Shown here in pieces: positions 9,369 to 18,126 of a stretch of DNA of 64,000 nucleotides; position 1 is the first letter of the stretch, and each line of letters begins with the position of its first letter. The position numbers and the translations under genes are program-made. The notes under the pieces were generated by a model, which ran no database searches, was not told where the DNA came from, and was given only the letters and a program-made list of their open reading frames with translations. The stretch is from contig JALHOR010000018.1 of assembly GCA_022842885.1 (NCBI GenBank), positions 1 through 64,000 of the forward strand, read 5' to 3'. The stretch comes from Anaerolineae bacterium. GTDB taxonomy: Bacteria > Chloroflexota > Anaerolineae > Aggregatilineales > Phototrophicaceae.

Positions 9369-9659
9369 ATGTCAGTAATGCGCTCTCGTTCTTACCCGAC
9401 AGATGATTATGATAAAGCGTCCGAAGAACGGCGACGCCAGGAACGCCTGAAGAAAAAACGCGAAGAGCGAACCGAGGGCGTTATTGTAGATGAGTTGGAT
9501 GAGGGCGAAATTGACCCGGATGTTATCCATCAAGAGAAAAAGCGTGAGAAACATGATCGTAAAAAAGCCAAGGCGCGTAAAAAACGTCCGGTGTTATGGG
9601 ATGGTAGTATCGGTGACGATCTGGATATGACGGATGCCAGCGATGATGATGGTCAGTAA
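9369..9659 (+). CDS. Small highly charged protein of unknown function
   Basis: A 96-residue protein dominated by Lys, Arg, Glu and Asp. An N-terminal basic/acidic helix (EERRRQERLKKKREER), an acidic stretch (VDELDEGEIDPDV), a second basic cluster (about residues 56-72), then a conserved-looking WDGSIGDDLDM and an acidic end. No domain is recognised. It sits 43 bases after nusA and 15 before ylxR, on the same strand, so it is cotranscribed with translation genes and could bind RNA or a ribosomal factor. That role is only a guess. ATG at 9369 has a weak AAAGG site upstream. Confidence 0.7.
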   Translation: MSVMRSRSYPTDDYDKASEERRRQERLKKKREERTEGVIVDELDEGEIDPDVIHQEKKREKHDRKKAKARKKRPVLWDGSIGDDLDMTDASDDDGQ

Positions 9660-9674
9660 GGCTGATTCTAGCCT

Positions 9675-9974
9675 ATGAACCGCCGCGTACCCATTCGGAT
9701 GTGTGTGATGTGCCGCGATAAAGACCCCAAGCGGCAGCTAACGCGCCTCGTCCGTACTGAACAGGGTGTTGTGATAGACCCGACGGGCAAACTGCACGGG
9801 CGGGGTGCCTATCTGTGTGATAAACCGGAGTGCTGGCAGCGTGCCGCCATGACCGATGCGTTAAGTCGGGCATTGCGCGTGAAATTGACCGATGCTGACC
9901 GAGAACGTTTAAAACCGGGGGTGATTACCCACCCCCCACAAGTCATTATTAGCCGCCAGACAGAGCATGATTAG
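9675..9974 (+). CDS. ylxR: YlxR/RnpM family RNA-binding protein
   Basis: A 99-residue member of the YlxR (DUF448) family, recognised by RMCVMCRDKDPKRQLTRLVR and PTGKLHGRGAYLC followed by a second Cys. The paired Cys and the GRGAY-C element are family hallmarks. In Bacillus subtilis the protein (RnpM) modulates RNase P. It has the usual place between nusA and infB, here shifted by one small extra gene. Confidence 0.92.
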   Translation: MNRRVPIRMCVMCRDKDPKRQLTRLVRTEQGVVIDPTGKLHGRGAYLCDKPECWQRAAMTDALSRALRVKLTDADRERLKPGVITHPPQVIISRQTEHD

Positions 9975-9994
9975 CGCATTTTAACCGCTGCATC

Positions 9995-10031
9995 CTGTCT
10001 CGCGGTCGCTACCTGTAGCCATGGGAGACAG
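9995..10031 (+). promoter_or_regulatory. Hairpin that can mask the infB ribosome site
   Basis: CTGTCTC (9995-10001) can pair with GAGACAG (10025-10031), closing over an inner GCTA/TAGC stem. The right arm contains the GGGAG that serves as the infB Shine-Dalgarno sequence, so the folded form would hide it. It is a 7-base outer stem and the regulatory role is inference. Confidence 0.35.
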
Positions 10032-10036
10032 AATGT

Positions 10037-11842
10037 ATGGGAAAAGAAAAAAATGCTATCATCGTGCCGGATTTTTTAACTGTCCGGCAGCTTGCTGAGA
10101 TTACCAGCGCCAGCCCGATTGAGGTCATGAAGCGCCTCATCGCCAATGGGATTATGGCGGCGATTAACCAGCAAATTGATTTTGATACAGCCGCGGTGGT
10201 CATTGAGGAAATGGGCTTTGAGGCTGTTTCCGAAAGTGCGTTGGCGCAGCAGGTAAAAGAAGATAAGCGCGCTGAAGATATGACGCGCAAATGGGAACAG
10301 ATTTATGCTGGTGAAAAAACCGAAAATCTGATTACCCGTCCCCCCGTTGTCACTATTCTAGGGCATGTAGACCACGGTAAAACCACCTTGTTAGATACGA
10401 TCCGCCGGGCAAATGTTGCCGCTGGTGAGGCGGGCGGGATTACCCAGCATATTGGCGCGTATCGTGTGAAGCATCAAGACCGTTGGATTACCTTTCTGGA
10501 TACCCCCGGTCACGAAGCCTTTACCGCCATGCGCGCCCGTGGCGCACAAGGTGCCGATATTGCGATTCTGGTTGTCGCTGCTGATGATGGGGTGATGCCA
10601 ACCACCCGTGAAGCACTGAATCATGTGCGCGTTGCCAATGTGCCGATTGTGGTGGCTATCACCAAGATTGATAAGCGCAATGCCAATATTGACCGTGTGA
10701 AACAACAACTTGCTGAATTAGGGGTTGTGCCAGACGATTGGGATGGCGACACGCTCATGGTGCCGGTCGCGGCTTTGAACGGGCAAGGGGTGGAAGATCT
10801 GCTCGAAGCGATTTTGTTAGTCGCTGATGAAAATGATTTTGTGGCGAATCCCCAAGGGATTTCGCGCGGGGTCGTTATCGAATCACAAGTAGATAGAAAT
10901 CGTGGCACGATGGCGACGCTGTTGGTCTTGAATGGCACGCTTAAACGGGGCGAGGTGGTGGTTGCTGGTACCTCCTTTGGTCGTATTAAAGCCATGTATG
11001 ATGAACATGGCAAGCCCATTGATGAAGCGACACCTTCAACCCCAGTATCGGTGTTGGGCTTAAACGAAACACCAGAACCGGGCGAGCGTTTTGAGCGCGT
11101 GAAAAATGATAAAGTCGCTCGCACCATTGCCGAAGACCGTTTAGAAGCGCAAGCTGCTGCTTTTACAGAACCGGCACGCACCTTTACGCTGGAAGATATT
11201 TTTGCCCAGTTCAGAGCAGGTAAAGCCAAAGAACTCAATATTATCCTCAAAGTAGATGTGCATGGTTCGTTGCAACCGATTTTGGATAGCCTGCAAACCA
11301 TCTCCGAGAAGAACGAAGAAGGCATCAAAGTCAACTTGCTTGTGGCAGAAGTGGGCGCAGTAAACGAAAACGATGTTATGCTGGCAGATGCTTCTAAAGC
11401 AATTGTGATTGGCTTTAGCACAGAAATCAGCAGTGCCGCCCGGTCTGCCGCCACTTTCCGCAATGTGGATATTCGCTCTTATAATATCATCTACAAGCTG
11501 TTTGAAGATATTGAACTGGCGTTGAAAGGGATGCTTGACCCCAAATTCGAGCCGAAAACAATTGGCATGGCAGAAGTGCGTCAGATATTCAAAATCTCAA
11601 AAATCGGCGTGATTGCCGGGTCTTATGTACGCGATGGTGAAGTCCGGCGTGGTTCCAAAGCCCGTGTTAAACGACAGGGCAAAATTCTGGTGGATAATGC
11701 ATCCATTAGTTCGCTCAAACGCTTTAACGAAGATGTCCGCGAAGTGCGTACCGGATTTGAATGCGGTATCAGCTTAGATGGCTTCAATGATTTCCAAGAG
11801 GGCGATTTGGTGGAATTCTTCATCATGGAGCGCGTGAATTAA
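10037..11842 (+). CDS. infB: Translation initiation factor IF-2
   Basis: A 601-residue IF-2, the GTPase that brings initiator tRNA to the 30S subunit and promotes subunit joining. A short IF2_N domain (1 to about 55) is followed directly by the GTPase domain with G1 GHVDHGKT (about 109), G3 DTPGHEAF (about 154) and G4 TKID (about 210), then domain II, IF2 domain III and the C-terminal initiator-tRNA domain ending [11 protein letters not shown]. It lacks the long variable N-terminal arm of E. coli IF-2 (890 residues). Start ATG has GGGAG about 9 bases upstream. Confidence 0.96.
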   Translation: MGKEKNAIIVPDFLTVRQLAEITSASPIEVMKRLIANGIMAAINQQIDFDTAAVVIEEMGFEAVSESALAQQVKEDKRAEDMTRKWEQIYAGEKTENLITRPPVVTILGHVDHGKTTLLDTIRRANVAAGEAGGITQHIGAYRVKHQDRWITFLDTPGHEAFTAMRARGAQGADIAILVVAADDGVMPTTREALNHVRVANVPIVVAITKIDKRNANIDRVKQQLAELGVVPDDWDGDTLMVPVAALNGQGVEDLLEAILLVADENDFVANPQGISRGVVIESQVDRNRGTMATLLVLNGTLKRGEVVVAGTSFGRIKAMYDEHGKPIDEATPSTPVSVLGLNETPEPGERFERVKNDKVARTIAEDRLEAQAAAFTEPARTFTLEDIFAQFRAGKAKELNIILKVDVHGSLQPILDSLQTISEKNEEGIKVNLLVAEVGAVNENDVMLADASKAIVIGFSTEISSAARSAATFRNVDIRSYNIIYKLFEDIELALKGMLDPKFEPKTIGMAEVRQIFKISKIGVIAGSYVRDGEVRRGSKARVKRQGKILVDNASISSLKRFNEDVREVRTGFECGISLDGFNDFQEGDLVEFFIMERVN

Positions 11843-11902
11843 GGGTTTGCCAGAAGCAGATAGGTGTTTTGCCTTGGTAAACCGGAAAGAACAATAACGA
11901 GC

Positions 11903-12292
11903 ATGGCAATTAAACAAGGACGGATGTCAGAACGCATCCAGACGATTTTGAGTGAACTGCTGCGGCGTGAGGTCTCTGACCCACGCTTGCACAATGTCAC
12001 GATTACGGAAGTTCAGCTTGACCCGGAAATGGTGGTTGCTCGCATTTATGTGAATGCGCTGGGGGATGAGACGCGCCAAACCGAAGTGCTTACCGGGTTA
12101 AAACGCGCTTCCGGTTTTTTGCGGCGCGAAGTCGGTAAACGAGTGCGCTTGCGAAGTACACCCGAACTGCATTTTATGTGGGATACCACGCTGGAATACG
12201 GGGAACGTATTAATCGCTTGATAGATGGTTTGGTTATTCCGCCGGATGATACCCTTGCCGCTACTCTCAACGATGGCGACGATAATGAATAA
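11903..12292 (+). CDS. rbfA: Ribosome-binding factor A
   Basis: About 129 residues, a KH-type factor needed for late maturation of the 30S subunit. Family features: MSERIQTILSELLRREVSDPRL at the N-terminus, VQLDPEMVVARIYV, and RSTPELHFMWDTTLEYGERI near the C-terminus. A GTG at 11864 would add 13 residues not seen in the family, so the ATG at 11903 is preferred. The stop overlaps the start of nrnA. Confidence 0.93.
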   Translation: MAIKQGRMSERIQTILSELLRREVSDPRLHNVTITEVQLDPEMVVARIYVNALGDETRQTEVLTGLKRASGFLRREVGKRVRLRSTPELHFMWDTTLEYGERINRLIDGLVIPPDDTLAATLNDGDDNE

Positions 12293-13268
12293 TCCACAAT
12301 ATCAAGCGGCGCTGGATGCCGTCAAAACAGCCCAAAAAATTGTGATTGTCACCCATGTCAAACCCGATGGTGATGCCATCGGGTCGGCATTGGGGCTGGC
12401 ATGGGCATTGCAAGAAATGGGCAAACAGGTCACGGTTGCCAATGATGATATTGTGCCGGATTATTTGCAATTTTTGCCCGGCACCCATTTATTCCAGCGC
12501 ACGCTAGCGAATGCCGAATGGGATGTGATGATTTCGACGGATGCCAGCGATGAGCCGCGTACCGGGCAAGTGGGGGCATATGCGCGGGCGCACAGCCAAA
12601 CGGTGATTAATCTTGACCATCACATCACCAATACGCTGTTTGGCGATATTCATTTGGTTGTTCCAGCGGCGGTATCCGCCACCGAAATTGTGTTTGAGTG
12701 GTGGCAGTTTGCCGGGCATCCCCTGAGCAAAAATACGGCAATGGCACTTTTGACGGGCTTGGTGACGGATACCATCGGATTTCGTGTCAACAGCGTCACC
12801 GCGAATACCCTGCGAATTGCCCAAGTATTAATGCAAGCCGGCGCATCGCTGACGGAAATTACAGCGCGAACACTGGATACTCGCCCGTATCGGGTTGTGG
12901 ATTTGTGGAAACATGCGCTGCCTTCGGTGATGTTGGAAGATGGCGTGATACAAGGTACGGTGCAATTGACCGATGTTTCGCAAGCGGGATTGGATGATGT
13001 GACCGATGGTGGCTTGGTCAGTTTTTTGAATCAGGTCAACGAAGCGATGGTCGCTGTCGTTTTCAAAGAACAGCCGGAGCAGAAAGTTGAAATCAGTTTG
13101 CGCTCCAAACCGGGTTTTAATGTCTCCGATGTGGCTTTCGCGTTGGGCGGTGGGGGACATAAACAAGCCGCAGGCGCGACGGTGAATGGCACTTTGGACG
13201 AAGTGAAGGCAAAGGTGCTGCCGCTGCTCAAAGATGCAGTGGCGGCGGGCAAACTGGACATTGTGTAA
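12285..13268 (+). CDS. nrnA: Bifunctional oligoribonuclease / PAP phosphatase NrnA (DHH-DHHA1)
   Basis: About 327 residues. The DHH domain shows HVKPDGDAIGSALGL (about 19), STDASD (about 83) and the signature DHH in NLDHHIT (about 108). The DHHA1 domain ends with GGGGHKQAAGATV. NrnA degrades nanoRNAs and dephosphorylates 3'-phosphoadenosine 5'-phosphate, and it is normally found between rbfA and truB, as here. The ATG at 12285 overlaps the rbfA stop (ATGAATAA), giving the usual 15-20 residues before the first motif; upstream ATGs at 12225 and 12273 are less likely. Confidence 0.93.
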   Translation: MNNPQYQAALDAVKTAQKIVIVTHVKPDGDAIGSALGLAWALQEMGKQVTVANDDIVPDYLQFLPGTHLFQRTLANAEWDVMISTDASDEPRTGQVGAYARAHSQTVINLDHHITNTLFGDIHLVVPAAVSATEIVFEWWQFAGHPLSKNTAMALLTGLVTDTIGFRVNSVTANTLRIAQVLMQAGASLTEITARTLDTRPYRVVDLWKHALPSVMLEDGVIQGTVQLTDVSQAGLDDVTDGGLVSFLNQVNEAMVAVVFKEQPEQKVEISLRSKPGFNVSDVAFALGGGGHKQAAGATVNGTLDEVKAKVLPLLKDAVAAGKLDIV

Positions 13269-13274
13269 CGTGCC

Positions 13275-14150
13275 ATGACGATTTCTGGGTTTTTGAATGT
13301 TCATAAGCCGGCAGGCATGACCAGCCATGATGTAGTTGCCAAAGTGCGCCGTATCGTGAAAACGCAGGGCATCAACAAAGTGGGTCATGCTGGCACACTT
13401 GACCCGATGGCAACGGGCGTCCTCATCTTATGCATCGGCAGTGCTACCCGCCTGAGTGATGATGTCATGCATGGCACGAAGCAATATCAGGCAACCGTGC
13501 GGCTCGGCATCAATACCGATACTTATGATGCTGAAGGCAGTATCACGCAACAACACGATACAACGCATCTCACACCGGAACAAGTGCAGCAAGCACTTTT
13601 GCCGTTCATCGGCGCGATTGACCAGATTCCACCCATGTATAGCGCCATCAAACAAGGTGGCAAAAAATTGTATGATTTGGCACGCGCTGGACAAACTGTT
13701 GAGCGCCAACCGCGCCGCATTACCATTTTTGCGCTGGAAATGATTGTTTGTTCATTGCCCGATGTTGTCTTGCAAGTGACGTGCAGTGCCGGAACATATA
13801 TCCGTAGTTTGGCGTATGATTTAGGCGAAGCGATGGGTGTTGGCGGGCATTTAACGGCATTAGCACGCACGCAAAGCGGGCAATTTACGCTAGAAAATGC
13901 GGTGGCGCTGGACATGCTCACACCAGACAATTGGCAAACGTTTTTGATTTCACCGCGCACTGCTTTTGCGGATAGAGCCGCATTGGATTTGACGGCTGAC
14001 CAACTCGACGTGATTCGGCATGGTCGCGCTATTCCTGTGGACAATCCTATCGCCGCTGACCTTGTGATGGCATACGCGCCAGATGGACAACTAGCAGCGA
14101 TTTTGCACCGCGAAAATCAGCAGTGGCAACCAGAGAAGGTGTTTCTTTAG
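13275..14150 (+). CDS. truB: tRNA pseudouridine-55 synthase
   Basis: A 291-residue TruB that isomerises U55 in the T-loop of tRNAs. It has HKPAGMTSHDVV at the N-terminus, the catalytic-Asp motif GHAGTLDPMATGVLILCIG (Asp near residue 42) and CSAGTYIRSLAYDLG. Residues about 230-291 form the family's C-terminal RNA-binding region. Six bases after nrnA. Its stop codon overlaps the convergent RHS remnant by 4 bases. In most bacteria ribF follows directly; here about 2.1 kb of foreign-looking DNA intervenes. Confidence 0.95.
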   Translation: MTISGFLNVHKPAGMTSHDVVAKVRRIVKTQGINKVGHAGTLDPMATGVLILCIGSATRLSDDVMHGTKQYQATVRLGINTDTYDAEGSITQQHDTTHLTPEQVQQALLPFIGAIDQIPPMYSAIKQGGKKLYDLARAGQTVERQPRRITIFALEMIVCSLPDVVLQVTCSAGTYIRSLAYDLGEAMGVGGHLTALARTQSGQFTLENAVALDMLTPDNWQTFLISPRTAFADRAALDLTADQLDVIRHGRAIPVDNPIAADLVMAYAPDGQLAAILHRENQQWQPEKVFL

Positions 14151-14434
14151 GTAGTCCCCGTTGCATTCACCACGCCGCGCACCGACCCAAGCCCATCCTG
14201 AAGCATGTACGACCAATCGCCAGCGTTATTTTCAACAGCGTGAATGCCTCTTAGAGCATGAATATATCGCTCGGTGTTAGCGCCTATCGTCTGGGCGATG
14301 ACCAATGCGAGACCGGGTTGGGTGTCGAGCAGGTATTTCGTGACGATGTTGCCTGCTGTTTGCGTCTGCGAAACACGGTTGCCATCGCCGTTATAAGCAT
14401 AGGAGATGCCGCCCATTGAGCGCAGGCGGTTCGC
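14147..14434 (-). pseudogene. RHS core remnant
   Basis: A fragment of RHS/YD-repeat sequence. In frame from 14434 it reads ANRLRSMGGISYAYNGDGNR, a typical YD repeat, then a stretch nearly identical in protein to the start of the toxin-bearing RHS frame (QPGLALVIAQT...DGLGSVRG). It has a stop immediately upstream, no clear ribosome site, and ends at a TAA formed within the truB stop region, so the rest of the core and any toxin tip are missing. An ATG at 14416 could give 89 residues, but expression is unlikely. It is best read as the remnant core that flanks the toxin/immunity cassette. Confidence 0.7.
14188..14323. repeat. 136-bp direct repeat, copy A (RHS core)
   Basis: Matches 16001-16136 in the same orientation, without gaps, at about 122 of 136 positions by hand count. 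It encodes the same piece of RHS core and, with copy B, flanks the toxin and immunity genes. Confidence 0.8.
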
Positions 14435-14452
14435 TTTATATCAATATATTAC

Positions 14453-14845
14453 TTAGGTGATAATTTTAGGGTTTTCCCCATTTGCTACCAATATGAATGT
14501 GCCACATTTTTTTGCTAAATTTACAACAATAGCAATAATTGCTTTTTCATCACCTGTAAAAGTAAATCTATGAGGTTCGTTTTCATTTCCAATTATTGTT
14601 GTTTCAATGATTACCCAATAGACATCAGAAATTTGTAGATCAGCCATCCAAAACCCACCTCCGATCTGATAAGCAATATTCTGGTATTTTATCTCCTGAA
14701 TTACATCTTTCATTTCTGTAATAGTTGGATACCTGCCACTACGAAGACTGGTGGGCAAAATAATATTATAACTAGAGAGCCAATTAATAGTTGTTTCATC
14801 TATCATAGATTCTGTATATGGAATGATACTATACATTATACTCAT
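14453..14845 (-). CDS. Candidate immunity protein for the RHS toxin
   Basis: A 130-residue soluble acidic-to-neutral protein, mixed alpha/beta by eye, with no signal peptide and no family I recognise. It lies 31 bases downstream of the toxin-tipped RHS gene on the same strand, where polymorphic toxins carry their immunity gene. Like the toxin tip it is visibly AT-rich against the flanking translation genes. The name rests entirely on position. A second in-frame ATG lies three codons in. Confidence 0.6.
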   Translation of the reverse strand: MSIMYSIIPYTESMIDETTINWLSSYNIILPTSLRSGRYPTITEMKDVIQEIKYQNIAYQIGGGFWMADLQISDVYWVIIETTIIGNENEPHRFTFTGDEKAIIAIVVNLAKKCGTFILVANGENPKIIT

Positions 14846-14876
14846 AATGTTTCACTCGCTGATCTGTAAATGTACT

Positions 14877-16148
14877 TTATCTAACAATTACTCTTCCACC
14901 AGGCGTTAAAGTTAGAAATGCTTGGAAAAACAACGAAGCCGCTGGTTCATTTGTATTTATTTCTAAACCTACAATTGGGACAGAAGGAGTATAAATAAGG
15001 GCGGTATATCTGGCAATTTGATCAATTATATCTAAGCGAATTATCTCCCTGAGAAACGCGGCGGCAGTAGAGTTTGGCATGTATGGGCTCTTATCAGGGC
15101 TCTTAACAAATTTTGTGTCAACAAAATAGCAATCACTTTCTCTGATTCCATCCGCTCTAACACTAACAATACCGTTAGTAGCTATATATTCGTTATAATC
15201 ATGAGTTATACTAAATTGATATAAATATGCAGGATCGTTTGCAACAATATGCGAAATGATACTTCGCGGTTGAAGGCGATGCTTCCACAAAAGTACTTCA
15301 CTTGGATTGCATTTCTTTCTAACATCTATTTTTTGTAAATCCGTAACCCTTGCCCCTGTCAACGACGATAGCAGCGCAAAAAACGCCGCACCGCAAGCAG
15401 TAGCAAACTTTTCAACATCCTTCGGGTCAAAGTTTGGACGACCGCCAGGCAAAGCGATGGGTCCTTCACCTGTCCGTCTTAAATGACTCTCTCCAAATAC
15501 TGCTCCACTAACATTATTCAGAGCATTGCTCAAACTCATTCCTAATTGCACAAATCCTACTCCAAACAATCCCTCAGTGATGTTTGTGTTGTTATTAAAT
15601 CCACCTCCCATGTTTCCCGATGCGATATTGGCGAGATTGGATGCAGCCACCACACCTCCTGCAACAACTACGCCTGCCACTAATGCAGCAGCACAGCCAA
15701 AAGCAACAGGCGGAATAAAACATGGATGTAATCCAGATGGGTCAACGAAGTTGATAGGATTATTGAATGCATAGGTGTATTGATTGGGAGCTTCGATGAT
15801 ATCAAGGCTAGGGAAACTCCCCAACGCTGGCGCGTAATAACGAAGACGATTATACGACAGCCCACTGCCATCAATCTGCTCTCCGGCATAACCAAAACTG
15901 CTGCTGAAAGTGCCTGTGCTATCCGATATTGTGCCATACGGTGCATGAGACCGTGAGCCAAGCATCGTACCTGAAGCACTGATTTCGCCTCTGACACTGC
16001 CAAGCCCATCCTGAAGCAGGTACGACCAGTTGCCAGCCTGATTTTCAACAGTGTGAATGCCTCTGGGAGCATGAATATATCGCTCGGTGTTCGCACCCAC
16101 CGTTTGCGCGATGACCAATGCGAGACCGGGTTGGGTAGCCAAGCCCAA
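14877..16148 (-). CDS. 5'-truncated RHS protein with restriction-endonuclease-fold toxin tip (Tox-REase-2-like)
   Basis: About 423 residues from a TTG at 16148; the frame stays open to a stop near 16204 without an ATG, so this is the C-terminal part of a much larger RHS protein. Residues about 15-125 hold the RHS-associated core (GLSYNRLRYYAPALGSF, NQYTYAFNNPINFVDPSG). A hydrophobic segment follows (about 132-155). The last 170 residues form the toxin: VRADGIRESDCYFVDTKFV carries the D...D-x-K pattern of a nuclease, followed by SPYMP and IVGLEINTNEPA, which match my memory of the Tox-REase-2 family of polymorphic toxins. Tips like this cut nucleic acid in rival cells. No delivery gene is present here, so it may be a silent cassette. 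Confidence 0.78.
   Translation of the reverse strand: MGLATQPGLALVIAQTVGANTERYIHAPRGIHTVENQAGNWSYLLQDGLGSVRGEISASGTMLGSRSHAPYGTISDSTGTFSSSFGYAGEQIDGSGLSYNRLRYYAPALGSFPSLDIIEAPNQYTYAFNNPINFVDPSGLHPCFIPPVAFGCAAALVAGVVVAGGVVAASNLANIASGNMGGGFNNNTNITEGLFGVGFVQLGMSLSNALNNVSGAVFGESHLRRTGEGPIALPGGRPNFDPKDVEKFATACGAAFFALLSSLTGARVTDLQKIDVRKKCNPSEVLLWKHRLQPRSIISHIVANDPAYLYQFSITHDYNEYIATNGIVSVRADGIRESDCYFVDTKFVKSPDKSPYMPNSTAAAFLREIIRLDIIDQIARYTALIYTPSVPIVGLEINTNEPAASLFFQAFLTLTPGGRVIVR
16001..16136. repeat. 136-bp direct repeat, copy B (RHS core)
   Basis: Partner of 14188-14323; the shared core segment ends at the sequence for TQPG, after which the two loci diverge upstream. Confidence 0.8.
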
Positions 16149-16190
16149 ATTTTGAACAGCTTCCTCCCTTTTCGCTGCGGCATAGATCGT

Positions 16191-16196
16191 TATAAT
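16191..16196 (+). promoter_or_regulatory. Possible -10 element for ribF
   Basis: A perfect TATAAT about 54 bases before the ribF start, with no good -35. ribF may have needed its own promoter once the RHS intrusion separated it from truB. Confidence 0.35.
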
Positions 16197-16249
16197 GATT
16201 TCTCGCTAAGTTTAATTCACCTTCGCAATCTTTGGAAATGACAATTTCT

Positions 16250-17179
16250 ATGCCCCATCTCTATCAGCTTGATGATGTGCAGCTTGAACACCCTTCAATG
16301 GTGACGATTGGCGTGTTTGATGGGGTGCATCGTGGGCATCAACAACCTGTTGGTCAACTGATAGCGCAGGCAGACGCCGCCGGACAGCAAGCCGTTGTCT
16401 TGACATTTCATCCACACCCCGATGTTGTTCTCAAACAGATTACTGGACGTTATTATCTCACTTCGCCAGAGCAACGCGCCCAACTGCTCTTGAATTTGGG
16501 TGTGGATATGGTCATCACCCACCCCTTTAATGAGGCGGTGCGCCAGATGCGGGCGGCTGATTTTGTAGACCGACTGCTGCGGCAATTAAAAATGACTTCG
16601 TTATGGGTCGGTGCTGATTTTGCGTTGGGTTATAAACGCGAAGGAAATGTTGCTTTTTTAAGCGAACAGGGCAGCCAAAAAGGTTTTTCGGTGCAAGTCG
16701 TGGATTTGTTGGAACACCCCGACGCGCAGCATCGCATTTCTAGCACAGGTATCCGTGAGGCACTGGCAGCCGGCGATTTAGAAAAAGTCAATGATTGGCT
16801 GGGACGAGCCTATACTGTGGAGGGTGTTGTTATCAGCGGGCAAAAACGCGGACGCACGATTGGTTTTCCTACGGCAAATATTGAAGTGTGGGCAGAACAG
16901 CTTTTGCCGGGCAATGGCGTTTATGCGGGTTGGGTGACGATTGAGTCTGAAAAATTTATGGCAGTCACCAATATTGGGGTACGCCCAACATTTGAAGGGC
17001 AAAATATCACGGTGGAAGCCCACTTGCTAGATTTTGACCGCGATATTTATGGCAAGAGTATCTCACTCTCATTTGAGAAGCGGTTGCGCCCCGAACAGAA
17101 ATTTAATGGTATCCAAGAACTCATCGCCCAGATTCAAAAAGATGTGCAAACTGGGCGAGAATACTTATCGCAGCGTTAA
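16250..17179 (+). CDS. ribF: Bifunctional riboflavin kinase / FAD synthetase
   Basis: About 309 residues. The N-terminal adenylyltransferase domain has IGVFDGVHRGHQ (about 22) and the SSTGIREAL motif (about 162); the C-terminal flavokinase domain has GRTIGFPTANIE (about 205) and VTNIGVRPTF (about 240). Together they convert riboflavin to FMN and then FAD. Starts are possible at TTG 16232, ATG 16238 or ATG 16250; GGAA at 16234-16237 fits 16250 with a long spacer, so this is uncertain. The 3' end overlaps convergent era by 4 bases. Confidence 0.93.
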   Translation: MPHLYQLDDVQLEHPSMVTIGVFDGVHRGHQQPVGQLIAQADAAGQQAVVLTFHPHPDVVLKQITGRYYLTSPEQRAQLLLNLGVDMVITHPFNEAVRQMRAADFVDRLLRQLKMTSLWVGADFALGYKREGNVAFLSEQGSQKGFSVQVVDLLEHPDAQHRISSTGIREALAAGDLEKVNDWLGRAYTVEGVVISGQKRGRTIGFPTANIEVWAEQLLPGNGVYAGWVTIESEKFMAVTNIGVRPTFEGQNITVEAHLLDFDRDIYGKSISLSFEKRLRPEQKFNGIQELIAQIQKDVQTGREYLSQR

Positions 17180-18126
17180 TCGTCGTCACCTCTTTTGGGC
17201 AAGCGATACCCCAAGCGGCGCATGAGAGCTTCATCATCACGCCAATTTTTCAGCACTTTTACGCGCAGTTCCAGATGAACGGGTTGCTCTAAAATCTGTT
17301 GTAATTCAAGGCGGGCTTGCGTGCCGATAGTTTTAATCATGCTGCCACCCTTGCCAATGATGATGCCTTTTTGCGAATCGCGTTCTACATAGATGACACC
17401 TTCTATGGTCGTGCGTTCCTCACCTTCGGAGAAGGCTTCAATCGCTACTGCGACGGCATAGGGAATTTCTTTTTCGGTATTCATGATGATTTTTTCGCGC
17501 ACGACTTCCGCCGCAATAAACCGCAAGTTGACATCGCTCACTTGGTCAACCGGATAATAGCGTGGGCCCAATGGCAACATTGAAGTCAGTTTTGCGACCA
17601 ATTCCGGGACTTGGGTGCCTTTTAACGCGCTAATCTTAAAATCAATCACATGCGGCACGAGTGCCAAATGCTGCGTAAAGTTATGCACCCCTTTGAGTGT
17701 ATCCGTCTTGTTCAACGCCAGAATAATCGGCGTATTGGGGACAGTATCTTTCATCACGTTTGCGATGTAACGGTCGGTGCCACTTGGGGCTTCCGTTGCA
17801 TCCAAAATCCATAGAATCACATCGGCATCTTTGAGGGCATCCCCGGCGGCAAACGACATGTATTCGCTGAGTTTGTTGTGGGGCTTATGAATACCCGGCG
17901 TATCCATGAACAAAACCTGCGCTTCGTTAGAAGTCAGAATGCCTAGCTGCTGGCGGCGGGTGGTTTGCGGTTTGGGGGTGGTGATGGCGATTTTTTGCCC
18001 CAAAATGGCATTAATCAGGGTGGATTTACCGACATTCGGACGCCCCACCACCGCTACGACACCGGAACGATGCTCCGGCGACCAATCATCTGCTACAATA
18101 TTTTCATCAGTATTATCATCGCTCAT
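17176..18126 (-). CDS. era: GTPase Era
   Basis: About 316 residues. GTPase domain with G1 GRPNVGKST (about 28), G3 DTPGIHKP (about 74) and G4 NKTD (about 137), and a C-terminal KH domain with GIIIGKGGSMIKTIGTQAR. Era binds the 3' end of 16S rRNA and helps assemble the 30S subunit. The ATG at 18126 forms ATGA with the stop of the preceding gene; an ATG at 18144 is possible but less likely. Confidence 0.95.
   Translation of the reverse strand: MSDDNTDENIVADDWSPEHRSGVVAVVGRPNVGKSTLINAILGQKIAITTPKPQTTRRQQLGILTSNEAQVLFMDTPGIHKPHNKLSEYMSFAAGDALKDADVILWILDATEAPSGTDRYIANVMKDTVPNTPIILALNKTDTLKGVHNFTQHLALVPHVIDFKISALKGTQVPELVAKLTSMLPLGPRYYPVDQVSDVNLRFIAAEVVREKIIMNTEKEIPYAVAVAIEAFSEGEERTTIEGVIYVERDSQKGIIIGKGGSMIKTIGTQARLELQQILEQPVHLELRVKVLKNWRDDEALMRRLGYRLPKRGDDD

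Noticed and set aside
10621-11463. A 280-codon open frame antisense to infB
   Set aside because: It lies wholly within infB, has Ser/Thr-rich composition typical of the reverse frame of a coding gene, no ribosome site and no recognisable domain.
15680-16183. An ATG-started frame overlapping the RHS toxin gene on the same strand
   Set aside because: It is a shifted frame of the RHS core; the core motifs are only seen in the TTG-started frame.
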